Positions 25,606 to 33,055 of a stretch of 64,000 nucleotides of DNA are shown here, in pieces; positions within the stretch are counted from its first letter, which is position 1, and each line of letters begins with the position of its first letter. Where the stretch lies: assembly GCA_946481275.1 (NCBI GenBank), contig CAMLMV010000007.1:62001-126000 (forward strand), given 5' to 3'. A program made the position numbers and the translations under genes. The stretch comes from an uncultured Massilia sp. (lineage in GTDB: Bacteria; Pseudomonadota; Gammaproteobacteria; Burkholderiales; Burkholderiaceae). The notes below the pieces were generated by a model. The model made no database searches, had not been told where the DNA came from, and saw only the letters and a list, made by a program, of their open reading frames with translations.

Positions 25606-27485
25606 AGGGGGCGCAGCCACAGCGCCTGGCCGCCGGAAGCGGGCAGGTCGAGCTGCAGCACGGTGGCCGCGTCCACCGTGCGGGTGCGGATGCCGACTTT
25701 AGTCCGCGTCGGCGCGGACGGGTCGTCCGCATAGATCGTCGCCTCGTAGCGCTTGCCCTTCGGGAGGAAATCGAAGCGCAGCGGGATGCGGCGCGCGTCG
25801 TTGTTCGTGATGCTGCCCACGAACCACTCGTCGCCCTTGCGCCGGGCGACCGTCACGTCGCGGCCCGGCGCGCCGTCCAGCACGCGCGTTTCGTCCCACG
25901 TGGTCGGGATGCGGTCCCAGAACGCCAGCTCCGGCTCGTCGCGCGAGCGGTCCGGCGTGTCGTACCAGTACAGGGTCTGCAGCGGGCTGTAAAAGACCAC
26001 CGCCAGCGCCAGCTGGTGCGCGTGCGTCGTGCGGATGCGCGGGTCGTAGTAGCAGATGGTGTAGTCGGCCGCGCCGGCGAGGTAGCGCACGAACGGCAGC
26101 ACGGTGTTGTGGGTGGCGTCCGGCATTTCCTCGTTGCCGCGGATGCCTTCCGACGTCATGAGGTTGGGCCAGGTGCGCTGCTCGCCGGTGGGGCGCCAGT
26201 CGTCGTGGATGTTGACCATGATGTGCGCGGCGGCCGCCTGCTGGATCATCTTCTCGACCCACGTCGTCCAGCGGTGCGAACCGACCTGCACGAAGCCGAA
26301 TTTCACACCTGCGACGCCCCAGTCGCGGTAGGTCTGGAACAGCGTGTCGCCCTGCGCCATCAGGCCCTGCTGGTTCACGTACAGCCACACGCCGATGCCC
26401 TTGGCCTTCGCGTAGGCGATGATGCCCGGGAGATCGAAGTCGGGAATCGCCACCTTCGTCGCGTCCGCGTCGAACGAGAACGCGTTGCCGTACCACTTGA
26501 AGTCGAACAGTACGTATTGCAGCTTGTGGCGGGCGGCGAAGTCGATGTTGGCCTTCGCGTCCTTCGTCGTCAGCGACATCACGCGCATGATCTTGCCCGG
26601 CTTGATCCACGACGTGTCGGCGATGCGCGACGGCGCGTTGAGGTTCAGGATGAAGTCGTTGTTTTCGATCAGCTGGCCGGGACGGCGCGCGATCATGATG
26701 CCGCGCCACGGTGTGGCGAACGGCGAGACCAGGTCGGCCGGGTCGTGCATGGCCGTCACGATGGTGTCCGGCTTGTCGGGGCTCAGCTTGAACTTGGTGC
26801 GCGCGTAATCGACCATCTGGCCCTCGAGCAGGGCGACGGACAGGCCGTTCGGCAGCTGCAGCGTCAGCGGGCGCTCGGCCTGGTCGGGCCAGTTCGAGAG
26901 CGGCATCAGCTGGTACGGCCCCTGGGCCCAGCCGTGGAACCACGCCCGCGTGCCGGCGGGCAGCGCGAATTCCGTGTCCTCGCCGATGATGCGGTAGTAC
27001 GTGCCTTTTTCGTTCTCGGGGAACGCGAAGCGCAGCGCCACGCCGGCGTCGTACGCGCGCACTTCGACGGACAGTTTATAGGTCGGGTTGTCGTCCTTGA
27101 CCAGGTCGACGGTGAGGGCTTCGTAATGGTCGCGGATGTGCGTGCGCTCGCCCGTGACGGGCGTCCACGTGCTGTCGTGGCTGGCGCGGCGCACGCCCGT
27201 CACGCGCAGGTTCTCGAACCAGCGCGCGTGATGGTCGACGGGCAGGGCCATCGCGTTTTCGGACAGGTGGTTGTCGAGGCGCAGTTCCAGTAGCGAGTCG
27301 CGGATGACGGTCTCGCCGTCGTAGCGCACGTTGTAGGACAGGGCGCGCTTGCCGGCCGCATCCAGCTTCTGTGCCAGTTCGAGCACGATGTGGCCGTCGG
27401 GCGAGGCGACGCGTTCGATCATGTCCGCGGCGGCGGCGTGCACGGCGGCGGCGCACAGCCACACGGCGGCGAAAAATTGGCGCAT
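25602..27485 (-). CDS. Secreted GH97 glycosidase (alpha-galactosidase/alpha-glucosidase family)
   Basis: 627 residues with a Sec signal peptide (ending AAAAD at about 21). The GH97 architecture is seen. An N-terminal beta-supersandwich (about 25-270) comes first. A TIM barrel follows (about 280-540) with YVLFDFKWYG, GIGVWLYVNQQGL, MVNIHDDWRPTGEQRTWPN and SEGIRGNEE. A small C-terminal beta-domain ends the chain. HDDWRPTG places an Asp where inverting alpha-glucosidases such as SusB have Glu. This favours the retaining alpha-galactosidase group, but it is inference. The start at 27485 has GGGAG 7 bases upstream. A TGTTATCGATCACA operator-like site lies 16 bases upstream of the start codon. Confidence 0.9.
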   Translation of the reverse strand: MRQFFAAVWLCAAAVHAAAADMIERVASPDGHIVLELAQKLDAAGKRALSYNVRYDGETVIRDSLLELRLDNHLSENAMALPVDHHARWFENLRVTGVRRASHDSTWTPVTGERTHIRDHYEALTVDLVKDDNPTYKLSVEVRAYDAGVALRFAFPENEKGTYYRIIGEDTEFALPAGTRAWFHGWAQGPYQLMPLSNWPDQAERPLTLQLPNGLSVALLEGQMVDYARTKFKLSPDKPDTIVTAMHDPADLVSPFATPWRGIMIARRPGQLIENNDFILNLNAPSRIADTSWIKPGKIMRVMSLTTKDAKANIDFAARHKLQYVLFDFKWYGNAFSFDADATKVAIPDFDLPGIIAYAKAKGIGVWLYVNQQGLMAQGDTLFQTYRDWGVAGVKFGFVQVGSHRWTTWVEKMIQQAAAAHIMVNIHDDWRPTGEQRTWPNLMTSEGIRGNEEMPDATHNTVLPFVRYLAGAADYTICYYDPRIRTTHAHQLALAVVFYSPLQTLYWYDTPDRSRDEPELAFWDRIPTTWDETRVLDGAPGRDVTVARRKGDEWFVGSITNNDARRIPLRFDFLPKGKRYEATIYADDPSAPTRTKVGIRTRTVDAATVLQLDLPASGGQALWLRPL

Positions 27486-27500
27486 GAGGTCTCCCATATT

Positions 27501-27514
27501 TGTTATCGATCACA
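27501..27514. promoter_or_regulatory. Candidate LacI-type operator before GH97
   Basis: TGTTATCGATCACA matches 13 of 14 bases of the window's repeated palindrome. It lies just upstream of the GH97 start, where bound repressor would block initiation. Confidence 0.6.
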
Positions 27515-27518
27515 TGGT

Positions 27519-27532
27519 AGCAGATATCTGCT
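27519..27532. promoter_or_regulatory. Perfect palindrome AGCAGATATCTGCT
   Basis: A 14-base perfect palindrome starts 5 bases beyond the GH97 operator-like site. It has a different core (GATATC) and could be a second regulator's site or a short hairpin in the leader. Confidence 0.3.
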
Positions 27533-27550
27533 GCCGGATGCAATCGGCGC

Positions 27551-28130
27551 TTATTCGCTATACAGGCTCGGGAAGCTGTCGCTCAAATCGCCGCGGGCGC
27601 GTGCGGCGCGTTCGTCGGCCAGGTCGCGTTCGAGGGTGGCGACGCAGGACGCCAGGTCCTCCTCCTTGCCGGCAACGGCGACCTTATGCGCGGCGGCGCC
27701 GTCGATGCGCATCCACAGCGTCCGCTGGCGCAGGAACGTCCGCAACACGTCCATCATGGCCGGGGTGGGGATTTCCGCGGACGCACGATCAGCCTTGTCC
27801 GGGCGTAGCGAGACGCTGAGCGCCGTCTGCGCGCCCGCGCCGATTTCCAGCAGGTGGGGGCGGGCCGGCGGGTCGTCCTCGCGCAGCCTGACCTTGCCGA
27901 CCAGTTCGAGCTTCTTGGGGTCGACGCCCACGCCGAGGGTCAGGCGCAGGAATTGCCGGATGTCGCCCCCGACCGGCATCGTCGCGAGCGTGCACTGTAC
28001 GATACCGCGGCCGCCGCATGCGGTGGTCGCCGGCGTCCATCCAGAAAGCCAGCTGCTCTTGCGCCGGTGCCGGCTGGGCGTAGCAGGACGTCGCACTGAA
28101 TGCGGCAAGCAGGGCCGGCACCGGTCTCAT
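27551..28130 (-). pseudogene. Secreted protein gene interrupted by a frameshift
   Basis: A clear beginning is seen at ATG 28130, with an AAGGAAGACA site upstream and the signal peptide MRPVPALLAAFSATSCYAQ. This frame runs to LAFWMDAGDH and then into non-coding-like Arg-rich sequence. The coherent continuation is in another frame, from CGGRGIVQCTLATMPVGGD to the stop at 27551. The gene is 580 bases, one base too long for a single frame, with the shift near 28000-28030. Without the extra base the product would be about 192 residues. No family is recognised. It lies between the GH97 and GH43 genes, so it may belong to the same system. A sequencing error cannot be excluded. Confidence 0.6.
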
Positions 28131-28189
28131 TGTCTTCCTTTCATCGATCGCGCCGGCCAGTGTAATGAAAAGTCCGCGACAAAAGGTGG

Positions 28190-28203
28190 AGATATCGATA
28201 ACA
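28190..28203. promoter_or_regulatory. Candidate LacI-type operator before GH43
   Basis: AGATATCGATAACA matches 12 of 14 bases of TGTTATCGATAACA and lies 29 bases upstream of the GH43 start codon. Confidence 0.55.
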
Positions 28204-28231
28204 TTGCACATCCACTCACGGAGACGAACCT

Positions 28232-29341
28232 ATGAAGCACAAGATGAAACTCTTCCTGGCGACGGCAGCGCTGCTAAGCGCGGCGACGGCGGCGCAGGCG
28301 GACGGCGTGTTCCGGCCCGGCGCGTTGTGGCCGGATGACAAGGGCGTGCACATCAACGCGCACGGCGGCGGTATCCTGGAACACGACGGCGTGTATTACT
28401 GGTTCGGCGAGCACAAGGTCGCCGGCACGGCGGGCAACGTGGCCCAGGTTGGCGTGCACGTGTACAGCTCGCGCAACCTGACGGACTGGAAGGACGAAGG
28501 CATCGCGCTCGCGGTCAGCAGCGACCCGGCCAGCGATATCGTCAAGGGCGCGATCATCGAGCGGCCGAAGGTGATCCGCAATCCGCGGACGGGAAAGTTC
28601 GTGATGTGGTTCCACCTGGAGCTGAAGGGCAAGCGCTACGACGCGGCGCGCGCGGGCGTGGCCGTCGCGGACAAGGTGACGGGACCGTATGTCTACCAGG
28701 GCTCGTTCCGGCCGGATGCGGGCGCATGGCCGGTCGACGTGACGCCGGCGGACAAGGACCCGGCCACGTCCTTTCTCGCGCGCGACTTCGCGGGCGGGCA
28801 GATGTCGCGCGACATGACCCTGTTCGTGGATGACGACGGTGCCGCTTACCAGCTGTACGCGTCGGAGGAAAACCACACGATGCACGTGTCGCGCCTGACG
28901 GACGACTACCTCCGTTCGGCGGGGCGGTACGCGCGCGTGAAGCAGAACGGCGACGACGAGGCGCCGGCCATCTTCAGGCACGGCGGCAAGTACTATCTCG
29001 TGACGTCGGGCCTGACGGGCTGGGCGCCGAATGCGGCCAAGTCATACGTGGCGGACGATATACTGGGCCCGTGGCGGGCGCTCGGCAACCCGGTGCGCGG
29101 CACGCCGGAGCAGCAGAAGATCACGTTCGGCGGCCAGTCGACCTACGCGCTGACGCTCCGGCGCAACGGCTGCACGCGGCATATCCTGATGCTGGACGTC
29201 TGGCGCAAGGAGGACGCGATCGACGGGCGCTACGTGTGGCTGCCCATCGAATGGGAAGGCGGCAAGCCGGTCGTGCGGTGGCGCGACCGGTGGACGTTGG
29301 CGGACATGGACAGGCTGCCCTGCGACGGGCCGGGGGACTAA
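28232..29341 (+). CDS. Secreted GH43-family glycosidase
   Basis: 369 residues with a signal peptide (about 1-24, ending AAQAD). A five-bladed propeller of GH43 type is indicated by repeats such as HDGVYYWFGEHK, GKFVMWFHLE, DDDGAAYQLYASEEN and HGGKYYLVTSGLTGW. The first blade has INAHGGGIL where most GH43 enzymes have the catalytic-base Asp. This is as in the subfamilies related to exo-beta-1,3-galactanases. ERPKV carries a likely acid Glu. The substrate is therefore probably a beta-galactan or an arabinogalactan side chain, by family inference. The start has a GGAGACGAACCT site and an operator-like palindrome upstream. Confidence 0.88.
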   Translation: MKHKMKLFLATAALLSAATAAQADGVFRPGALWPDDKGVHINAHGGGILEHDGVYYWFGEHKVAGTAGNVAQVGVHVYSSRNLTDWKDEGIALAVSSDPASDIVKGAIIERPKVIRNPRTGKFVMWFHLELKGKRYDAARAGVAVADKVTGPYVYQGSFRPDAGAWPVDVTPADKDPATSFLARDFAGGQMSRDMTLFVDDDGAAYQLYASEENHTMHVSRLTDDYLRSAGRYARVKQNGDDEAPAIFRHGGKYYLVTSGLTGWAPNAAKSYVADDILGPWRALGNPVRGTPEQQKITFGGQSTYALTLRRNGCTRHILMLDVWRKEDAIDGRYVWLPIEWEGGKPVVRWRDRWTLADMDRLPCDGPGD

Positions 29342-29394
29342 GTACGTCTACCAGCAACCGGACTTGCGGGCCGTACACTGAGCCTTACGAATGG

Positions 29395-29414
29395 CCGGGT
29401 TCTGCCAGAACCGG
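29395..29414. terminator. Hairpin after GH43, weak terminator candidate
   Basis: CCGGGTTCTGCCAGAACCGG folds into a stem of about 8-9 pairs with one bulged G. No T-run follows, so it may slow transcription or stabilise the 3' end rather than terminate it. Confidence 0.3.
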
Positions 29415-29449
29415 ACGGTTGCTGTGTCGATCGGAGAAAAGGAAGCGTT

Positions 29450-29626
29450 ATGAATTACTTTGTCGGTTTTGGTCTTGGAACGGCACTAGGCACTCTGCTT
29501 GTTACACGCTTTTTCAGTGACGCCCACCAGTTCGACTGGGGGCGCGCACTGTTCGTCGGTTTGTTTAGTGGTTTGGCAGCGGCCGGCCTGTCCTTGCTTA
29601 CCCGGAAAAAAAAGAAACGGGATTGA
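29450..29626 (+). CDS. Small membrane protein, 58 residues
   Basis: It begins MNYFVGFGLGTALGTLLVT after an AAAAGGAAGCGTT site. Two hydrophobic segments (about 2-19 and 33-50) are joined by a charged loop, DAHQFDWGRA, and the protein ends in KKKKRD. This is a typical hairpin-like small inner-membrane protein with both ends probably in the cytoplasm. The basic tail fits the positive-inside rule. No family is recognised. It stands 139 bases before a DHFR-like reductase gene. Confidence 0.65.
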   Translation: MNYFVGFGLGTALGTLLVTRFFSDAHQFDWGRALFVGLFSGLAAAGLSLLTRKKKKRD

Positions 29627-29764
29627 TAGGTACCGCGTTCGCCAATGTGAAGGCGGTGAGGCCGCATGGTCGTCGCAAAAAATCTCAAGCAATCATGTCG
29701 ATTCTTCTGCTCCCTGCACGTCGTGCAGAGACAACACCATTTTCCATGTGCGCAGGAGATTCAA

Positions 29765-30334
29765 ATGGCTTCATCGGTACTATTCATGTCAATGTCGCTC
29801 GACGGATATATTGCTGGTCCGAACGACGAAGTCGGCAATCCTGGAGGCGATGGCTTCGATCGGCTACACGAGTGGTATGGAGACTTCTCCCGGCCGTCCG
29901 GGGCCGTCGGGGAATTGTGGGACGAGTGGAACACGCCCGGTTCGATATTGGCGGGTCGGCGGACCGTGGAGCAAGTGGATCACTGGGGCGGTGACAATCA
30001 CGGTGTCCCGATCTTCGTACCCAGCCACCGGCCGGCCGGCCCATCCGTCGCCAACTATCCGTTGGTGACGTATGTGCGCGACGGCATCGAGAACGCGATG
30101 GCTCAGGCGAAGGCCGCCGCCGGCAACCTGAACGTCCTTGTGCTCGGCGCGTACACGGCACAACGGGCACTTGAGGCAGGTGTGCTGGACGAGTTGCAGA
30201 TCCATCAGATACCAGTGCTCTTCGGTGGCGGCCGGCGGCTCTTCGAGGTGTTGCCTTCGCGGATCGAGCTGGAGATCGTTCGGGTGATCGACACACCGGA
30301 TGCCACGCACATCCGCTATCGCGTTCGGCGCTGA
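29765..30334 (+). CDS. Dihydrofolate-reductase-like / RibD C-terminal domain protein (a)
   Basis: 189 residues. It has the RibD-C/DHFR-like fold: SSVLFMSMSLDGYIAGPND at the start, then GSILAGRRTVEQ, NVLVLGAYTAQRALEAGVLDELQIHQIPVLFGGGRRLF and a beta-strand end. Such proteins bind NADPH and reduce unknown substrates; classical folate activity is not implied. GGAGATTCAA precedes the ATG. A paralog lies 52 bases downstream on the same strand. Confidence 0.88.
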   Translation: MASSVLFMSMSLDGYIAGPNDEVGNPGGDGFDRLHEWYGDFSRPSGAVGELWDEWNTPGSILAGRRTVEQVDHWGGDNHGVPIFVPSHRPAGPSVANYPLVTYVRDGIENAMAQAKAAAGNLNVLVLGAYTAQRALEAGVLDELQIHQIPVLFGGGRRLFEVLPSRIELEIVRVIDTPDATHIRYRVRR

Positions 30335-30385
30335 TGGCGGTACGTCGAAGGTATTGTTAGAGCTACGAAGCGAACGGAGGACACG

Positions 30386-30943
30386 ATGGGAATTTTGACG
30401 TTCAGTATCAACCTGACCCTGGACGGCTGCGTCGACCACCAGGAAGGCATCGCGGATGACGAGACACATGCCTTCTTCACGGACCTCATGGACGAGGCCG
30501 GCGCGATGCTGTGGGGCCGCGTCACCTACGAGATGATGGAGGGCTACTGGCCGGCGGTCGCGCGCGGCGCCGTCGACGCGCCGCCGGCGATGCGCGCGTG
30601 GGCGGAGAAGCTGGAGGCCAAGCCGAAGTACGTGGTATCCGCGACGCGGTCGGACTTCCCCTGGACGAACAGCCACCACGTCGCGGGCGACCTGCGCGTG
30701 GGCGTGCAGCAACTCAAGGACGCGACCCGGAACGGCGTGCTCCTCGGCAGCGGCAAGCTCGCGGTCGCGCTGGAACGGCTGGACCTGATCGACGAATACC
30801 GCTTCCTCGTCCACCCCAGGATCGCCGGGCACGGTCCGACGCTGTACGACAACGGACTGCCCGCCACGCGCCGCCTTGAACTGTTCTCCGCGACGCCGCT
30901 GCGCAACGGCGCGGTCGCCATGCACTACCGGCGCGCGGGCTGA
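30386..30943 (+). CDS. Dihydrofolate-reductase-like / RibD C-terminal domain protein (b)
   Basis: 185 residues with the same fold as the preceding gene. It starts MGILTFSINLTLDGCVDHQ, has MLWGRVTYEMMEGYWP, GVLLGSGKLAVALERLDLIDEYRFLVHP and ends with a beta-strand. It is quite diverged from its neighbour, so the pair is not a recent duplication. A GGAGGACACG site precedes the start. The substrate is unknown. Confidence 0.9.
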   Translation: MGILTFSINLTLDGCVDHQEGIADDETHAFFTDLMDEAGAMLWGRVTYEMMEGYWPAVARGAVDAPPAMRAWAEKLEAKPKYVVSATRSDFPWTNSHHVAGDLRVGVQQLKDATRNGVLLGSGKLAVALERLDLIDEYRFLVHPRIAGHGPTLYDNGLPATRRLELFSATPLRNGAVAMHYRRAG

Positions 30944-30950
30944 CCCGGCG

Positions 30951-31556
30951 TCATTCGAGGGTCCACTTGTACTGCACGACAGACACCTTTTCCACCGGCG
31001 CGCCGGCCGACGTGCCCGGCGTGAAGCTGCAGCGGGAAAGGGCGGCCAGCGCGGCCTGGTCCAATGCGGGGTAGCCCGACGACGTTCCGATCTCCGCCTT
31101 CCTGATGGCCCCATCGGCGCCGATCAGGAAGTTCAGCTTGACCAGGCCCATGTGTTTCGCCCGCACCTCGTCCGGTGGATAGGCCGGCCTCGGGCACGTC
31201 TTGAAATCGATCATGGCGGGCAGCTCGGCCGGATTCAGCGATGCCGACGGCAGCGCGCTGCCTGTCTGACCGGCATCGTAGCCAACCGGACGCAAGCGCA
31301 AGGTCACGTCCCGCTCGCGGTCGTCATGTGCCCTGGTGACCGCAAACTGCCGTGACTGCTTGACCTGCGCCACGAAGTCGCGCTCGGTCATCGGCTTGCC
31401 ATGCTCATCCACGTAATTAAAGTTGTCCACGGGGCCGACGCCCTGGCGGGCAAGCGCGTCAGCCAGGGCAGGGGGAACGGCTGCCGGTTGCGTTGCGCAG
31501 CCGGCAAGCGCGGCAAGTCCGAGAACGGCAAGTCGCTTCTTGAAGTCGGTTTTCAT
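30951..31556 (-). CDS. Lipoprotein with TonB C-terminal domain
   Basis: 201 residues. The start MKTDFKKRLAVLGLAALAGC has a lipobox with Cys20. The last 90 residues match a TonB C-terminal domain: CPRPAYPPDEVRAKHMGLVKLNFLIGADGAIRKAEIGTSSGYPALDQAALAALSRCSFTPG. Classical TonB is an inner-membrane protein with an N-terminal anchor and a Pro-rich spacer. Here a lipid anchor and a short middle region replace them. Its partner receptor is not indicated by neighbours. ExbB/ExbD are absent nearby. Confidence 0.85.
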   Translation of the reverse strand: MKTDFKKRLAVLGLAALAGCATQPAAVPPALADALARQGVGPVDNFNYVDEHGKPMTERDFVAQVKQSRQFAVTRAHDDRERDVTLRLRPVGYDAGQTGSALPSASLNPAELPAMIDFKTCPRPAYPPDEVRAKHMGLVKLNFLIGADGAIRKAEIGTSSGYPALDQAALAALSRCSFTPGTSAGAPVEKVSVVQYKWTLE

Positions 31557-31791
31557 GATCGGGCGGAAAGTTGTCGGACAACCAGTGTATTTGCAAAGTT
31601 GCCGAGATAGCAAGCAGCGATCCTTGCCGCATGAAGTGACAATGTGGTCGATAAAAGTTAGCTGGAAGTTACAATTCAATGGGATAATCGCCCGGCTCGC
31701 GGGACCCTGGCGAGTCGGCAGTACTGTCTACTGCACAGAATGACTTGATGGAGAAATTATGGGAATTGACTGCCTCGATGTGGGTGTTTGA

Positions 31792-32205
31792 ATGAAGCCG
31801 GCCTTCGCGGCCGTCGTGGTCGGTGCGGTCCTCGCCTGTGCGCCCGGTGCGCACGCAGCGGCGCGGAAAACCGGTCCGGCCCGGGACGGCGCCCCGATGA
31901 CGGCCAGCTACTCGCAAAAGGACTTGTTGAAAAACTGGGCCTTGAGCACGTGCCTGGCAATCGTAGCGACCGACCCGGTGCTGCGCGCGGACGCCAACGC
32001 CACCGCCAGCGCGTACATGGAGTTCAGCCATCAGGCGCCCGAGGCGTATGCCGCCTTGCGTAAGCTGGCGGAGAATTATGCGGCGCGCCGCTACAGCGGC
32101 TCGGTCGAAGGACGGTTCGATACCATGAAGTGCATCGACCTGTTCCATAGCCGCGAGCTGCACAGCCTGGCCACCAGACTGGCCAAGCCGTCCAGAGAAC
32201 GTTAA
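31792..32205 (+). CDS. T6SS amidase-immunity protein, Tai4-like
   Basis: 137 residues with a signal peptide (1-22). The mature part has the Tai4 pattern: a DLLKNWALSTCLA segment, an ASAYMEFSHQAPEAYAALRKLAENY stretch and FDTMKCIDLFHSRELHSLAT. Two Cys residues (in STCLA and MKCID) are placed to form the family disulfide. Tai4 proteins neutralise Tae4 peptidoglycan amidases in the periplasm. No Tae4 effector or T6SS gene lies nearby, so it is an orphan immunity gene, probably protecting against neighbours' effectors. The ATG overlaps the stop of a 15-codon upstream ORF. Confidence 0.82.
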   Translation: MKPAFAAVVVGAVLACAPGAHAAARKTGPARDGAPMTASYSQKDLLKNWALSTCLAIVATDPVLRADANATASAYMEFSHQAPEAYAALRKLAENYAARRYSGSVEGRFDTMKCIDLFHSRELHSLATRLAKPSRER

Positions 32206-32210
32206 CACAC

Positions 32211-32906
32211 CTACCGCTCGTTCCGTCCCTCCGCCTTCGCCGCATCCTCCGCCGCCTTCAGCGACGCCTGCGCGACGGGCAGATGCCAGTCCAGCTTGAT
32301 CGCCGCGAGACGCAAGCCGAAGCACAGCGCGGCACCCGCACAGGCGCTTACCGTGCCCGGCACGCCCAGCGCATCCCCCGTCACCATCACGGCCGCGCCG
32401 GCCAGGGCCGCGACGGCATAGATGTCCGAGCGCAGCACGGCCGGAATCTCGGACAGCAGCACGTCGCGCGCGACGCCCCCGCCGACGCCCGTCAGCATGC
32501 CGAGCAGCGCGGCCATCACGGGGTCCAGTCCGAACACGAGTGCTTTCTGCGCGCCGGCCACGCAGAACAGCGCGAGGCCGGCCGCGTCGAAGATCAGCAC
32601 GGGGCTTTGCAGGCGCTTGATGCGCGGATACCAGAAGAAGATCAGCACGCCGGCCAGCAGCGACACGGCCAGGTAGCGCCAGTCGCGGATCGCGGCCGGC
32701 GGCGTCGCGCCGATCAGGACGTCGCGCACGATGCCGCCCGAGTTGGCGGCGACGAACGACAGCACCAGCACGCCGAACAGGTCGAGGCGGCGGCGCACGC
32801 CGGCCACGGCGCCGCTCAGGGCGAACACGAACGTGCCCAGCAGGTCGAGCGTGAGCACGAGGGTCTTGATGGCGGCGCTGACGTCGAGCGATACGGGAGG
32901 AAACAC
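32211..32906 (-). CDS. TRIC/UPF0126-family trimeric cation channel protein
   Basis: 231 residues with seven hydrophobic helices. Two repeats of the family motif are visible: GTFVFALSGAVAG with SGGIVRDVLIG, and GLALFCVAGAQKAL with GVGGGVARDVLLS. Prokaryotic TRIC proteins form trimeric potassium-permeable channels in the inner membrane; some were formerly annotated as glycine transporters. The cytoplasmic tail is short and charged. The gene ends 6 bases from the convergent tai4 stop. Confidence 0.9.
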   Translation of the reverse strand: MFPPVSLDVSAAIKTLVLTLDLLGTFVFALSGAVAGVRRRLDLFGVLVLSFVAANSGGIVRDVLIGATPPAAIRDWRYLAVSLLAGVLIFFWYPRIKRLQSPVLIFDAAGLALFCVAGAQKALVFGLDPVMAALLGMLTGVGGGVARDVLLSEIPAVLRSDIYAVAALAGAAVMVTGDALGVPGTVSACAGAALCFGLRLAAIKLDWHLPVAQASLKAAEDAAKAEGRNER

Positions 32907-33055
32907 GAAAACCTCGTCAAGGACGGCGAAAACCCGCCATTATGCCGCTGAAAGGTAATTGAAGGGTTGCGCCGATATAGTGGGCTCCATTCACCAGGCT
33001 GATCATCCGTATCAGCGGTTCCGATATCTGGCCTGGACAAGAAAGAGGAGCACAC

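Noticed and set aside
27551..28108. A 185-residue ORF read as an intact gene from 28108
   Set aside because: Its first 35 residues are Arg/Ser-rich and lack a ribosome-binding site, whereas the other frame has a signal peptide and a good site; a frameshift explains both.
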